A stretch of DNA of 45,922 nt, taken from an uncultured Thiohalocapsa sp. (lineage in GTDB: Bacteria > Pseudomonadota > Gammaproteobacteria > Chromatiales > Chromatiaceae). Shown here one piece after another: positions 34,784 through 44,166 of the stretch. Under the pieces are notes generated by a model. That model saw only the letters and a list, made by a program, of their open reading frames with translations, searched no databases and was not told the origin of the DNA. Each line of letters opens with the position of its first letter. The first letter of the stretch is position 1. The DNA is taken from contig NZ_CAJXWY010000033.1 in the NCBI RefSeq assembly GCF_913062725.1, positions 1 through 45,922 on the forward strand. Reading direction: 5' to 3'. The translations under genes were made by a program, and so were the position numbers.

Positions 34784-36082
34784 ATGCCCAACATCGCCCG
34801 TCTCAGCACCGCCGACGCCGATTTCGCCGCACGGCTCGACGCCCTGCTGGCCTGGGAGTCGGTCTCCGACCGCAGTGTGCAGCGCACCGTCGACGACATC
34901 ATCGACGCCGTGCGCAGCCGCGGCGATGCCGCACTCATCGAGCTCACCGCCCGCTTCGACCGCTGGCAGCCCGCGAGCGCGGCGGCACTGGCCATCCCCG
35001 GCGCCCGTTTGGCACAGGCCGCAGAGACCATTCCCCTGGCGCAGCGCGACGCGCTGGCGGCCGCCGCCGAGCGCATCCGCGCCTATGCCGCGCACCAGAA
35101 ACTGCAGGATTGGAGCTATCACGAGCCGGACGGCACCCTGCTCGGGCAAAAGGTGACACCGCTGGACCGCGTCGGGCTCTATGTGCCCGGTGGCAAGGCA
35201 GCCTACCCGTCCTCGGTGCTGATGAACGCCATACCGGCCAAGGTCGCCGGCGTGCCGGAGTTGGTGATGGTGGTGCCCACACCCGACGGCGAGCTCAACG
35301 AGCTGGTCCTCGCCGCCGCCCATATCGCCGGTGTCGACAAAACCTTCGCCATCGGCGGCGCCCAGGCCGTCGCCGCACTGGCCTACGGTACCGAGCACGT
35401 GCCCGCCTGCGACAAGATCGTCGGCCCGGGCAACATTTACGTGGCTACCGCCAAACGTGCCGTGTTCGGACAGGTGGGTATCGACATGGTGGCAGGCCCC
35501 TCAGAGATTCTTATCCTCTGCGACGGCGACACCGACCCGGATTGGATCGCCATGGATCTCTTCAGCCAGGCCGAGCACGACGAAGATGCCCAGTCCATTC
35601 TGGTGGCCTGGGATGCGGATTATCTGGACCGCGTCGCCGCGAGCATCGACAAGCTGCTGCCGACGCTGGAGCGCCGGGACATCATCGCTACCGCGTTGCA
35701 GGACCGCGGCGCCCTGGTGCTGGCCCGTGATATGGACGACGCCGCCGACGTTGCCAACCGCATCGCCCCCGAGCACCTGGAGCTGTCGGTCGCCGACCCG
35801 CAAGCGCTGGCCGGCAAGATCCGCAACGCCGGCGCCATCTTCATGGGGCGTCACACCGCCGAGGCCCTGGGCGACTACTGCGCCGGGCCCAACCATGTGC
35901 TGCCGACCTCGGGCACCGCACGCTTCAGCTCGCCGCTGGGCGTCTACGACTTTCAGAAGCGCTCCAGCCTGATCATGGCCTCCCCCGCCGGCGCCGCGGC
36001 ACTGGCCAGGACCGCATCGGTACTGGCCCGCGGCGAGGGACTGACGGCGCATGCGCGCTCGGCGGAATATCGCGGAGAGTGA
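34784..36082 (+). CDS. hisD: Histidinol dehydrogenase HisD
   Basis: 432 residues. The family landmarks are [43 protein letters not shown], the metal-binding QAEHDEDAQ and [20 protein letters not shown]. It oxidises histidinol to histidine in two NAD-dependent steps with Zn2+. CCGGAG lies ten bases before ATG 34784. It follows hisG by 113 bases and precedes hisC by 149; hisG-hisD-hisC are probably one unit. Confidence 0.95.
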   Translation: MPNIARLSTADADFAARLDALLAWESVSDRSVQRTVDDIIDAVRSRGDAALIELTARFDRWQPASAAALAIPGARLAQAAETIPLAQRDALAAAAERIRAYAAHQKLQDWSYHEPDGTLLGQKVTPLDRVGLYVPGGKAAYPSSVLMNAIPAKVAGVPELVMVVPTPDGELNELVLAAAHIAGVDKTFAIGGAQAVAALAYGTEHVPACDKIVGPGNIYVATAKRAVFGQVGIDMVAGPSEILILCDGDTDPDWIAMDLFSQAEHDEDAQSILVAWDADYLDRVAASIDKLLPTLERRDIIATALQDRGALVLARDMDDAADVANRIAPEHLELSVADPQALAGKIRNAGAIFMGRHTAEALGDYCAGPNHVLPTSGTARFSSPLGVYDFQKRSSLIMASPAGAAALARTASVLARGEGLTAHARSAEYRGE

Positions 36083-36231
36083 CGGCGGGCCGGGGCGAGC
36101 ATCGAGATCGGCGCGATCCATCGGGCAGCCACGGCGCAGCGACCCGAATCCATCCCGCAACCTCCATCCGCCGCCAGGGGCCCGGGCCGGGTCTCCCCCG
36201 GCGCCCTGCCATTCGCACCGCGCACTGCACC

Positions 36232-37311
36232 ATGACCCCAGCCGATCTGATCCGCCCCGAGATCCAGGCCCTGAGTGCCTATCACGTCCCCGACAGCGCC
36301 GGGCTCATCAAGCTCGACGCCATGGAGAGCCCCTATCCATGGCCCGAGGCGCTGCGCGAGGACTGGCTGACCACCCTGCGCGAGGCGGCGCTCAACCGTT
36401 ATCCTGATCCCCGGGGCCGCGGGCTGCAAGCCGCCCTGCGCGCGGCCATGGACATCCCGCCGGACATGGCGCTGCTGCTCGGCAACGGCTCCGACGAGCT
36501 GATCCAGATGCTCGCACTCGCCGTCGCCCGGCCCGGCCGCAAGGTGCTCTCACTGGACCCGGGCTTCGTCATGTACCGGATGATCGCCCTGTTCGCCGGC
36601 ATGGATTACGTTGGGGTGGCGTTGCGCACGGCGGACTTCGGGCTCGATCTGGACGCCACCCTCGCGGCCATCGCCCGCGAAGCGCCGGCGCTGACCTATA
36701 TCGCCTACCCCAACAACCCCACCGGCAACCTGTTCGACGTCGCCGCCATCGAGCAGATCATTCAGGCGAGCCCTGGACTCGTGATCGTCGACGAGGCCTA
36801 CGCGCCCTTCACCGACCGGAGCTTCATCCCGCGTGTGGGCGAGTGGCCGAACCTGCTGGTGATGCGCACGGTCTCCAAGATGGGCCTCGCCGGGCTGCGT
36901 CTGGGTTACCTGGCCGGCCCGCCCGACTGGCTCACCGAGATCGACAAGGTGCGCCTGCCCTACAACATCAATGTGCTCACCCAGGCCAGCGCCACCTTTG
37001 CGCTGCGCCACCGTGACGCCTGGCACGCACAGACCGCCGCCATCCGCGAAGCGCGCGCAGCGCTCTTCGACGCCCTCGCCGCCCTCGACGGCATCACGCC
37101 CTATCCGAGCGAAGCCAATTTTATCCTGGCGCGCACCGCGCCGGGCCGGGCCGGCGCCGTCTTCCAGGGCCTGCTGGCGCGTGGCGTGCTCATCAAGAAG
37201 CTCGACGGCGGCCACCCGCTGCTCGCCGACTGCCTGCGCATCACCGTCGGCACCCCGCGGGAGAATGCCGCACTGCTGCAGGCCCTCGAAGCGGCGATTG
37301 GTGCGGCTTGA
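36232..37311 (+). CDS. hisC: Histidinol-phosphate aminotransferase HisC
   Basis: 359 residues, class II/I-fold PLP aminotransferase. Landmarks are LDAMESPYPWPE, YPDPRGRGLQ, LLLGNGSDELIQ, AYPNNPTGN, VIVDEAYAPF, and the PLP Lys in RTVSKMGLAGLRLGYL. It makes histidinol phosphate from imidazole-acetol phosphate. The start ATG 36232 follows a 149-base gap after hisD; the frame is open further upstream but that part is low-complexity. Convergent with the DUF1295 gene. Confidence 0.92.
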   Translation: MTPADLIRPEIQALSAYHVPDSAGLIKLDAMESPYPWPEALREDWLTTLREAALNRYPDPRGRGLQAALRAAMDIPPDMALLLGNGSDELIQMLALAVARPGRKVLSLDPGFVMYRMIALFAGMDYVGVALRTADFGLDLDATLAAIAREAPALTYIAYPNNPTGNLFDVAAIEQIIQASPGLVIVDEAYAPFTDRSFIPRVGEWPNLLVMRTVSKMGLAGLRLGYLAGPPDWLTEIDKVRLPYNINVLTQASATFALRHRDAWHAQTAAIREARAALFDALAALDGITPYPSEANFILARTAPGRAGAVFQGLLARGVLIKKLDGGHPLLADCLRITVGTPRENAALLQALEAAIGAA

Positions 37312-37421
37312 GCGCGCGGCGCGCGCCGATGCCGGGCCGCCGATCCAACACTGGCGTGTGGATTCCAGAGTCGACGGACAGCGCCGCGCCAGACACCTGC
37401 CCCAACCCGTCTGACACGGGG

Positions 37422-38306
37422 CTAGTCATGACTGCGCGGCGGTCGCGGCAACAGCACCGGCGTGCGCGCCTTGTACGCCTGATACGCCGGCTCGTCCCCC
37501 CAACGCGCATCCGCGCGCGACTCCAGCATCGGAATGCCGCTGACCCGGGACAGCAGGAAATACACGAACACCGGCGAGATCAACGTCACGTACTGCCAGC
37601 CGGCGAGCGCCGGCAGCGCAATCAACGCAACGCCGCTCCACAGTGTGATCTCACCGAAGTAATTCGGATGCCGCGACCAGGCCCAGAGCCCGGAGTGGAT
37701 GAACCGGCCCTTGTTGGCCGGGTCGTTGCGAAACGCCTGCTTCTGCGCATCGGCGACGGCCTCGATGCCGAAACCGAGCAGCCACACGGCCAGCCCCACC
37801 CAGCCCATCACGCCGAAGGCCGGCGCTGACGCCGTCGTCATCGCCGCCAGCGCAGCACTCAGCGTCAGAGACACCCACAGCCCCTGCAGCGTCCAGGCCA
37901 TCAGGAAGCGCACGAACGACGGCTTGATGTCATCGAAGCGGGTATCGGCGCCGGCTTTTTGAATCCGCCGGAACAAAAAGGTCCCGAGCCGCGCCGCCCA
38001 GAGACACACCAGCAGCGTCAGCAGCAGAGACCGCGCATCGAATCGCCCCGCCAGCAGCAACGTGCCGATCACCACCGTCAGATAGGTCGCACTGCCGGTG
38101 ATGTCGTAGAACTGCTCCGTCTGCGCCCGATAGGACGGCACGAACACCAGCCACTGGATCGCGAAGGCCACCACGGTGGCCAGCGCGAACAGCGACACCC
38201 CGCCGACGCTCAGCCCATGCTGGCTGCCCGCCCAGGCCACACCAGCGGCCACCAGCAGGGCCGCGATGATGGCGATCAAGGCTTCGACGGTGGGATTCTT
38301 CATCAT
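37422..38306 (-). CDS. DUF1295-family membrane protein (steroid-reductase / methyltransferase fold)
   Basis: 294 residues with about seven membrane helices and the DUF1295 C-terminal signature RFIHSGLWAWSRHPNYFGEI followed by GIPMLE and the RWGDEPAYQAYKARTPVLLP end. The fold is shared with isoprenylcysteine methyltransferases and 5-alpha steroid reductases; the substrate is not known. ATG 38306 (MMKNPTVEAL) is chosen; a GTG at 38339 extends it by 11 residues. Not part of any operon here: it is convergent with hisC and divergent from mrpE. Confidence 0.82.
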   Translation of the reverse strand: MMKNPTVEALIAIIAALLVAAGVAWAGSQHGLSVGGVSLFALATVVAFAIQWLVFVPSYRAQTEQFYDITGSATYLTVVIGTLLLAGRFDARSLLLTLLVCLWAARLGTFLFRRIQKAGADTRFDDIKPSFVRFLMAWTLQGLWVSLTLSAALAAMTTASAPAFGVMGWVGLAVWLLGFGIEAVADAQKQAFRNDPANKGRFIHSGLWAWSRHPNYFGEITLWSGVALIALPALAGWQYVTLISPVFVYFLLSRVSGIPMLESRADARWGDEPAYQAYKARTPVLLPRPPRSHD

Positions 38307-38578
38307 GCGCTGAGTCTCGTAAGTTTGCGTGCTTGACACGAAGTCGACCCCAGCGGGGCGCGATGGCCCGACGCGCTCGCCGCTGATGGCAACGTCAGCG
38401 ATATCCTATCGCGTGACCCATCGGCAGCGACACTCACATTGCCCCCATGACACCCGAGGCACCCGGGCTCGCAGCCAGTCGGCACAGGCCCATCGTGCAC
38501 CTGCGAGGGCTGGATACCCGTCCATCGGGCCCCATCATATGGGCCGCAGGCGGGCGGCGGTCGCACCGCGATAGGTTG

Positions 38579-39220
38579 ATGGTCAGGAGCCTGATTGTGG
38601 TGGAACCGCCCTTGGGAGATCAGACAGGGGGGGCCGACGGCGCGCAGACGGCCGGCCAGTCGTCAAGACGACTGTCGCAGTTGCTCGGAGGATTGGGGCG
38701 CTTTGCGCTATTCTTTGGGATTTGGTGGCTGCTGACGGACGCTCGCGCCGATGGCCTGGTGCTCGGCGCACTCTTCGCTGCGATAGCGGCTGCGCTGCCA
38801 CTGTTGATTCCCGAGCCGCGGGACGCGGGTATGCCGCGTGCCCTGCTGCCGACGGTGCTGCGGGGCCTGTTGCTGTTGCCATTTTTTCTATGGCAGTCGT
38901 TGTACGGTGGCATCGATGTCGCGGCGCGGGCCTTCAAGCCGCGGATGCCGCTGGCGCCGGCGATGTTCGACTACCGACTGCGGCTGCCGCCCGGACCGGC
39001 GCCGGTGATGCTGGCGAGCCTGGTGAGCCTGATGCCCGGCACCCTGGCCATCGTCAGCGGCGCGCGGCTGCGGGTGCATGTGCTCGATGCCACCCAGGAT
39101 TGTACCGACGAGCTGGCGTTGCTGGAGGCCCAGGTCGCCTGGATGTTCGGCGTCGCGCTGCGGGCGCCGACGGCCCCGGCGCCGCCCGCCCGGCGGTCCG
39201 GCCCGGGATCCGACGCATGA
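38579..39220 (+). CDS. mrpE: Mrp antiporter subunit MrpE/MnhE
   Basis: 213 residues. Three hydrophobic segments lie at about 41-60, 65-80 and 97-115. The MnhE signature PVMLASLVSLMPGTLAIVSG, the DxTxD-like LDATQDCT region and the closing hydrophilic tail place it. The first 35 residues (Gly/Gln/Arg-rich) are not part of the family, so translation may begin later. First gene of a tightly overlapping operon of nine. Confidence 0.85.
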   Translation: MVRSLIVVEPPLGDQTGGADGAQTAGQSSRRLSQLLGGLGRFALFFGIWWLLTDARADGLVLGALFAAIAAALPLLIPEPRDAGMPRALLPTVLRGLLLLPFFLWQSLYGGIDVAARAFKPRMPLAPAMFDYRLRLPPGPAPVMLASLVSLMPGTLAIVSGARLRVHVLDATQDCTDELALLEAQVAWMFGVALRAPTAPAPPARRSGPGSDA

Positions 39221-39501
39221 CCCTGCTCTATCTCGGACTCGCCGTGTTTCTGCTGCTGACCCTGGCCGCCGGCTTCTGGCGGGTGCGCCATGGGCCGACG
39301 GCGGCCGATCGCATGCTGGCCGCGCAGCTCTTCGGCACCACGGCGGCGGCCATCCTGTTGCTGCTGGCGGAGGCGCTGGCACTGCCCGCGCTGCGCGACG
39401 TGGCCCTGGTGCTGGCGCTGCTGGCGGTCATCGCCGTGATCGCCTTCACCGCCAGCGTCAAGACACCCACCCCCGATCGGGACAGCGGCCGTGATCCATA
39501 G
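39217..39501 (+). CDS. mrpF: Mrp antiporter subunit MrpF/MnhF
   Basis: 94 residues, three membrane helices, with the family motif RHGPTAADRMLAAQLFGTTA (usual form RGPTxxDRxxAxD). ATG 39217 overlaps mrpE by four bases (ATGA). The family Asp after the helix is Gln here (AAQLFG). Confidence 0.85.
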   Translation: MTLLYLGLAVFLLLTLAAGFWRVRHGPTAADRMLAAQLFGTTAAAILLLLAEALALPALRDVALVLALLAVIAVIAFTASVKTPTPDRDSGRDP

Positions 39502-39784
39502 CCTGTCCATCGGCTTGCTGCTCGCCGGCGCCGGCTTCTTCCTCGCCGGCACCGTCGGACTGTTGCGCTTCCCCGATGTCTACACCCGCCTGCATGCCCT
39601 CACCAAGGCCGACAACCTGGGCCTCGGGCTCATCGTGCTCGGACTCATGCTACGGGCGGAGTCGGCCGCCGCCGCCGGCAAGCTGCTGGTGATCTGGCTG
39701 CTGGTGCTCACGGCCTCGGGCGCCGCGAGCCAGCTGGTGGCAAGCTGGGCCCGGGCACGCCGGATCAAGCCATGGCAGGGCTGA
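39491..39784 (+). CDS. mrpG: Mrp antiporter subunit MrpG/MnhG
   Basis: 97 residues from GTG 39491, which overlaps mrpF by 11 bases. GTVGLLRFPDVYTRLHALTK is the MrpG/MnhG signature (LGxxRFPDxYtRlHAatK). Three membrane helices. Its end overlaps the next gene by 13 bases. Confidence 0.88.
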   Translation: MIHSLSIGLLLAGAGFFLAGTVGLLRFPDVYTRLHALTKADNLGLGLIVLGLMLRAESAAAAGKLLVIWLLVLTASGAASQLVASWARARRIKPWQG

Positions 39785-40071
39785 GCCTCCTCGACTGGGC
39801 GCTGGATGGCGTGCTGGCACTGCTTTTGCTGTGGCTCGCCTGGCGCACCCTATCCACGCCGGCGCTGTTTCGGGCGGTGGTGCTGTTCATCGCCTTCGGG
39901 CTGGTGCTGGCGTTGGTGTGGGCACGGCTGTATGCCGTTGACGTCGCCCTCGCGGAGATGGCCATCGGCGCCGGTGTCACCGGTGCCCTGCTGTTGGCGG
40001 CGCTGGCGCGTCTGGAGCCGCCCATCGGCCGTGGCCGGGCCGCCGACGATGGCGAGGGGGACGGGACATGA
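39772..40071 (+). CDS. MbhD/DUF4040-like subunit (part of a split MrpA)
   Basis: 99 residues with three hydrophobic segments (about 11-25, 31-48, 60-80) and the motif YAVDVALAEMAIGAGVTGALLL, typical of MbhD/DUF4040, which in canonical MrpA is a domain near the C-terminus. The acidic Glu in AEMAIGAG is the conserved one of this module. Overlaps both neighbours, so it is coupled within the operon. The frame is real despite being short because composition, hydropathy and overlaps fit. Confidence 0.8.
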   Translation: MAGLSLLDWALDGVLALLLLWLAWRTLSTPALFRAVVLFIAFGLVLALVWARLYAVDVALAEMAIGAGVTGALLLAALARLEPPIGRGRAADDGEGDGT

Positions 40072-40808
40072 GCGCGCAACGGGCAACGCCACGGCATGGC
40101 GGCGGCGGGGTGCAGGCGCCGGCAGGCGCCGCTCGCCCCGTGCCCGCAGACACGGCGCTGCCGCGCGCCGCGCGGGTGCTGCTGGCGCTGGTGCTGCTCG
40201 CCGTCTTCGGCGGCCTGGCGCTGGCGGTGCTGGCGTTGGCGCAGCCGGCACCGGGGCTGGCGGCCGCCGTCGCCGGGCGCATCGACGACAGCGGCGTCTC
40301 CCACCCGGTGACCGCCGTGCTGCTGAACTTCCGCGGCTATGACACCCTGTTGGAGCTGGTGGTCCTGGTGCTCGCGCTGGTGGGCACCTGGTCCGTCGGC
40401 CGGGCGCGCGGCTGCGCCGGCAATGCGCCCGGGCCGCTGCTGCGCCAGCTGCCACGGCTGCTGGCGCCGCTGATGGTGCTGGTGGCCGGTTACCTGCTTT
40501 GGGCCGGCGCCCATGCCCCGGGAGGCGCCTTTCAGGCGGGCTCGCTCCTGGGGGGTGTCGGCATTCTGCTGTGCCTGAGCGGACAACCCCTGCCCGGATG
40601 GGCGCAGGCGCTGGTGCTGCGGCTGGCGGTGGTGCTCGGCGTCGCCGTGTTCGCCGCGCTCGGGGCCGCCGCCGCCCTGCTGCCGGGCGGCGCCCCGCTG
40701 GACTGGCCGCCGGCGCAGGCGAAGACACTGATCCTCACCATCGAGCTCGCGGCCATGCTCTCCATCGGTGTCGTGCTCGCCGCGCTGTTCGCCGGGGGGC
40801 GCCCGTGA
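40068..40808 (+). CDS. mrpB: MbhE-MnhB fusion subunit (MrpB plus end of MrpA)
   Basis: 246 residues. Residues about 35-120 match the MbhE-type segment (VSHPVTAVLLNFRGYDTLLE, then LVVLVLALVGTW), which ends canonical MrpA. Residues about 125-240 are the MnhB domain (LAPLMVLVAGYLLWAGAHAP, GGAFQAGSLLGGVGILL). The family motif HxPGGGFxGG appears as HAPGGAFQAGS. The first 30 residues are a low-complexity tail of doubtful reality. Overlaps mrpC by 4 bases. Confidence 0.82.
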   Translation: MSAQRATPRHGGGGVQAPAGAARPVPADTALPRAARVLLALVLLAVFGGLALAVLALAQPAPGLAAAVAGRIDDSGVSHPVTAVLLNFRGYDTLLELVVLVLALVGTWSVGRARGCAGNAPGPLLRQLPRLLAPLMVLVAGYLLWAGAHAPGGAFQAGSLLGGVGILLCLSGQPLPGWAQALVLRLAVVLGVAVFAALGAAAALLPGGAPLDWPPAQAKTLILTIELAAMLSIGVVLAALFAGGRP

Positions 40809-41125
40809 CCCAGGCCGTATTCTGGGCCCTCATCGGCATGGCGCTGGTGGTGCTCGGGCTCTATGCGCTCATCGTGCACGCCCATCTGCTGCGCAAGGTT
40901 CTGGCGCTCAACATCATGAGCAGCGGTGTCTTTCTGGTGTTCATCGGCCTCGCCCGACGCACCCCCGACGCCGACGCGCCCATGGCGGCGGATCCGGTGC
41001 CGCAGGCTATGGTGCTGACCGGTATCGTCGTCGCCGTCGCCGCCACCGGCCTGGCGCTGGCGCTGATCGTGCGGCTGCGGGCGCTGACCGGCCGCACCAC
41101 CCTCGGCGACGACATGGGCGACTGA
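40805..41125 (+). CDS. mrpC: Mrp antiporter subunit MrpC/MnhC (NuoK-like)
   Basis: 106 residues with three membrane helices. LYALIVHAHLLRKVLALNIM is the NuoK/MrpC region and the last helix has PVPQAMVLTGIVVAVAATGL. The NuoK-type Glu in the first helices is not evident in this sequence. GTG 40805 overlaps mrpB; its stop abuts the mrpD ATG. Confidence 0.85.
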   Translation: MTQAVFWALIGMALVVLGLYALIVHAHLLRKVLALNIMSSGVFLVFIGLARRTPDADAPMAADPVPQAMVLTGIVVAVAATGLALALIVRLRALTGRTTLGDDMGD

Positions 41126-42619
41126 ATGATGCTCCCAGTCTTGGCCGCGCCGGCCTGGATGCTGGCCGTCGTCTTCGTGCCGCTGGCGGCTGCGCTGTTG
41201 TGCTTCCTGCTACCGCGGCGTGCGGTCATTCTTGGTCTGGTCGCCGCGGTGCTCACCGCCGCGGTGACGTTCGCGCTGACCCTCGAGGTGGCCGCCGCGG
41301 GCACCGCGCACACCCTGCTCGGCGGTTGGGCCGCACCCCTCGGTATTCTCTGGCGCGCCGACGGCCTGAGCGCCGCACTGCTGGCGATGACGGCGCTGGT
41401 GGGCGTGACGGTGAGCCTGTATGCGGCGGCCTATTTCCGCGACGACGCGCATGCGCGCGTGTTTTTCTGGCCCCTCTGGCTGCTGTTGTGGACGGCCCTG
41501 AACGCGCTCTATCTATCCGCCGACCTGTTCAATCTCTATGTCACGCTGGAGCTGCTCGGCTTCGCGGCGGTGAGCCTGACGGCGCTGGGCGGCGGCGCCG
41601 CGGCGCTGACGGGCGCCATCCGCTACCTGCTGGTGAGCGTGCTCGGCTCCTTGTCCTACCTGCTCGGCGTGGCCCTGCTCTACCACAGCTGTGGCAGCGT
41701 GGACATCGGCCTGGTGGCGGCCTGCATCCCGGATGCGCCGCGCCCCGCGTCGCAGGTGGCAGCGGCGGCGATGATGGCGGGCTTGATTCTGAAGACGGCG
41801 CTGTTCCCGTTCCACTTCTGGCTGCCGCCGGCGCACGGCAGTGCGCCGGCACCGGTGAGCGCGGTGCTCTCGGCGCTGGTGGTCAAGGCATCGTTCTACC
41901 TGCTGCTGCGACTGTGGCTGGATGTGCTCGGCGGCGGCGGCCGCTGGGCCGCCGAGCTGCTGGGTCTGCTGGGTGTGGCGGCGGTGCTTTGGGGCTCGGT
42001 GCTGGCCCTGCGCCAGGAGCGCCTGAAGCTGCTCATCGCCTACTCCACGGTGGCGCAGATCGGTTATCTGTTCCTGGCCTTACCGCTGGCGGTGGCCGGC
42101 GGCGCCGCCGCCTGGACCGGCGCGCTCTACCTGGCCCTGGCGCATGGGCTCGCCAAGGCGGCCATGTTCCTCAGCGCCGGCAACCTGCTGCGCTTCGGCG
42201 GCCATGACCGCATCGCCGAGCTCGACAGCGCCGTGCATCGGCTGCCGCTGACGCTGACGGCGTTTGCGCTGGCGGGCGTCAGCATCATGGGGCTGCCGCC
42301 GAGCGGCGGCTTCATTGGCAAATGGCTGCTGCTGAAGGCGGCCTTCGCGCAGGGTCGCTTCGGGCTGGTCGTAGTCATCCTGCTGGGTGGGGTGCTGGCG
42401 GCGGCCTACGTCTTCAAGGTGGTGGGGCATGCCTTCACGCCCGCCGCGCGGGAGCGCCGCCTGCGCACGGTGCCGCCGGGCATGGAGTGGAGTGCGCTGT
42501 TGCTGGCGGCGGCGGCCATCGTGCTCGGGCTGACGCTGCCCCTCATCTCGCCCCTGTTACAGGTGGGCGCCGCGCCGGCGGCGATGGCCACGGCCTTCGC
42601 GGCGTGGAGCGCGGCATGA
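41126..42619 (+). CDS. mrpD: Mrp antiporter subunit MrpD (proton-conducting, complex I-like)
   Basis: 497 residues, about 14 membrane helices, Proton_antipo_M family. E142 (LFNLYVTLELLGFAAVS), K223 (LILKTALFPFHFWLPPAHG) and K254 (LSALVVKASFYLLLRL) are the residues that carry protons in NuoL/M/N and MrpD. All are present, so this subunit should be active. ATG 41126 and 41129 are both possible; the stop overlaps the next gene by four bases. Confidence 0.92.
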   Translation: MMLPVLAAPAWMLAVVFVPLAAALLCFLLPRRAVILGLVAAVLTAAVTFALTLEVAAAGTAHTLLGGWAAPLGILWRADGLSAALLAMTALVGVTVSLYAAAYFRDDAHARVFFWPLWLLLWTALNALYLSADLFNLYVTLELLGFAAVSLTALGGGAAALTGAIRYLLVSVLGSLSYLLGVALLYHSCGSVDIGLVAACIPDAPRPASQVAAAAMMAGLILKTALFPFHFWLPPAHGSAPAPVSAVLSALVVKASFYLLLRLWLDVLGGGGRWAAELLGLLGVAAVLWGSVLALRQERLKLLIAYSTVAQIGYLFLALPLAVAGGAAAWTGALYLALAHGLAKAAMFLSAGNLLRFGGHDRIAELDSAVHRLPLTLTAFALAGVSIMGLPPSGGFIGKWLLLKAAFAQGRFGLVVVILLGGVLAAAYVFKVVGHAFTPAARERRLRTVPPGMEWSALLLAAAAIVLGLTLPLISPLLQVGAAPAAMATAFAAWSAA

Positions 42620-44166
42620 GCGCTCTGTTCGACCCCCGTCTGCCCGCCGATGCGCTGCTGCCCCTGCTGGTGCTGGCCAGCTCGCTGCTGCCGGGCCTGG
42701 TGGTCTTCTTTCTGGGCGAGGCGCGGGTCCGCACCCGCACGGCGCTCAACCTGGGTGGGGCCTTTCTCAAGCTGGCCATGGTGGGCTGGATGATCTGGGG
42801 CGTCTATCATGGCCAGCGCTACGAGCTGAGGCTGCCCCTGCTGGATGATCTGGACCTGGTGCTGCGGGTGGGCGCACTGTCGCTGCTGTTTCTGGTGCTC
42901 TCCGCCGGGCTCTGGCTGGTGACCACGGTCTACGCCGTGGGCTATCTGGAGCACTCGCCCCATCGCTCGCGCTTCTTCGGTTTCTTCAGCCTCTGTGTCA
43001 CCGCCACCGTGGGCGTGGCCATGGCGGGTAACCTGCTGACCTTCCTGTTGTTCTTCGAGATGCTGACGCTCACCACCTACCCGCTGGTGGTGCACCGCGG
43101 CACCGAAGCGGCGCGCGAGGCCGGCGTCGTCTATCTCACCCATACGGTGCTCGCGGGCGCCTTGCTGCTCGCCGGCACCGTCTGGCTCTACACCCTCACC
43201 GGCACCCTCACCTTTGCGCCGCAGGGCTTCGTCGGCGACGTCGCCGACAGTCACCCGGCGGCGCTCACCGCGATCTTTGCGCTGCTGATCGGCGGCGTCG
43301 GCGTCAAGGCCGCGCTGGTGCCGCTGCACGGCTGGCTGCCCCGGGCCATGGTGGCGCCGGCACCGGTGAGTGCGCTGCTGCATGCGGTGGCGGTGGTGAA
43401 GGCGGGGGCCTTCGGCGTGGTGCTCATCGTCTACGACGTCTTCGGCATCGAGCAGGCCGCCGCGCTCGGTGTGACGGGGCCGCTGGCGCTGGTGGCGGCG
43501 GTGACCATCGTCTACGGCTCGCTGCGGGCCCTGTTCCAGGACGATCTCAAGCGCCGCCTCGCGTTCTCAACCGTCAGTCAGGTGTCCTACATCGTGCTCG
43601 GCGTGGCCATCGTCGGTCCGTTGGCGAGCGTCGGCGGCATTGTGCATCTGGTGCATCAGGGCGTGATGAAAATCACCCTGTTCTTTTGCGCCGGCAATCT
43701 GGCGGAGACCCTCGGCATCCATAAGGTCAGCGAGATGAACGGCGTCGGGCGGCGCATGCCCTGGACCATGGGCGCCTTCACCATCGCGGCGCTGGGCATG
43801 ATCGGCGTCCCGCCCATGGCGGGCTTCATCAGCAAGTGGTATCTCAGCCTGGGTGCGCTGGAGGCCGGCGTCCACTGGCCGCTGTATGTGCTCATCGCCA
43901 GCAGCCTGCTCAATGCGGCCTATTTCCTGCCCATCCTGCATGCCGCCTGGATGCGCGAGCCCACCACGCCGTGGCCCGAGCCCGCCACGAGTGCCCAGTC
44001 CGGCAGCAGCGCCAGGCGCCTACAGCCGGAGACGGGCTGGCTGTTACTGCTGCCGCCGCTGGTCACCGCCGCACTTTCGCTCCTGATCGGGCTCTTCGCG
44101 TCCATGCCGGTCTCGCCGCTGGAATGGTCCCTGCTGATCGCGGAGCGGGAGTTCCACTACCCATGA
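42616..44166 (+). CDS. Second complex I-like antiporter subunit (MrpA N-part or MrpD paralogue)
   Basis: 516 residues, about 14 helices. E148 in LLTFLLFFEMLTLTTYPLVV, K231 in GVKAALVPLHGWLPRAMVAP and K262 in HAVAVVKAGAFGVV are retained. The HGWLPxAM motif is typical of MrpA/NuoL. With the separate MbhD- and MbhE-type pieces upstream, this subunit may stand for the N-terminal part of a split MrpA. Overlaps mrpD and the next gene by four bases each. Confidence 0.85.
   Translation: MSALFDPRLPADALLPLLVLASSLLPGLVVFFLGEARVRTRTALNLGGAFLKLAMVGWMIWGVYHGQRYELRLPLLDDLDLVLRVGALSLLFLVLSAGLWLVTTVYAVGYLEHSPHRSRFFGFFSLCVTATVGVAMAGNLLTFLLFFEMLTLTTYPLVVHRGTEAAREAGVVYLTHTVLAGALLLAGTVWLYTLTGTLTFAPQGFVGDVADSHPAALTAIFALLIGGVGVKAALVPLHGWLPRAMVAPAPVSALLHAVAVVKAGAFGVVLIVYDVFGIEQAAALGVTGPLALVAAVTIVYGSLRALFQDDLKRRLAFSTVSQVSYIVLGVAIVGPLASVGGIVHLVHQGVMKITLFFCAGNLAETLGIHKVSEMNGVGRRMPWTMGAFTIAALGMIGVPPMAGFISKWYLSLGALEAGVHWPLYVLIASSLLNAAYFLPILHAAWMREPTTPWPEPATSAQSGSSARRLQPETGWLLLLPPLVTAALSLLIGLFASMPVSPLEWSLLIAEREFHYP

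Noticed and set aside
37340..37370. Hairpin ATCCAACAC / GTGTGGAT between hisC and the DUF1295 gene
   Set aside because: The stem has a bulge and no T-run on either strand, so it is too weak to call a terminator.
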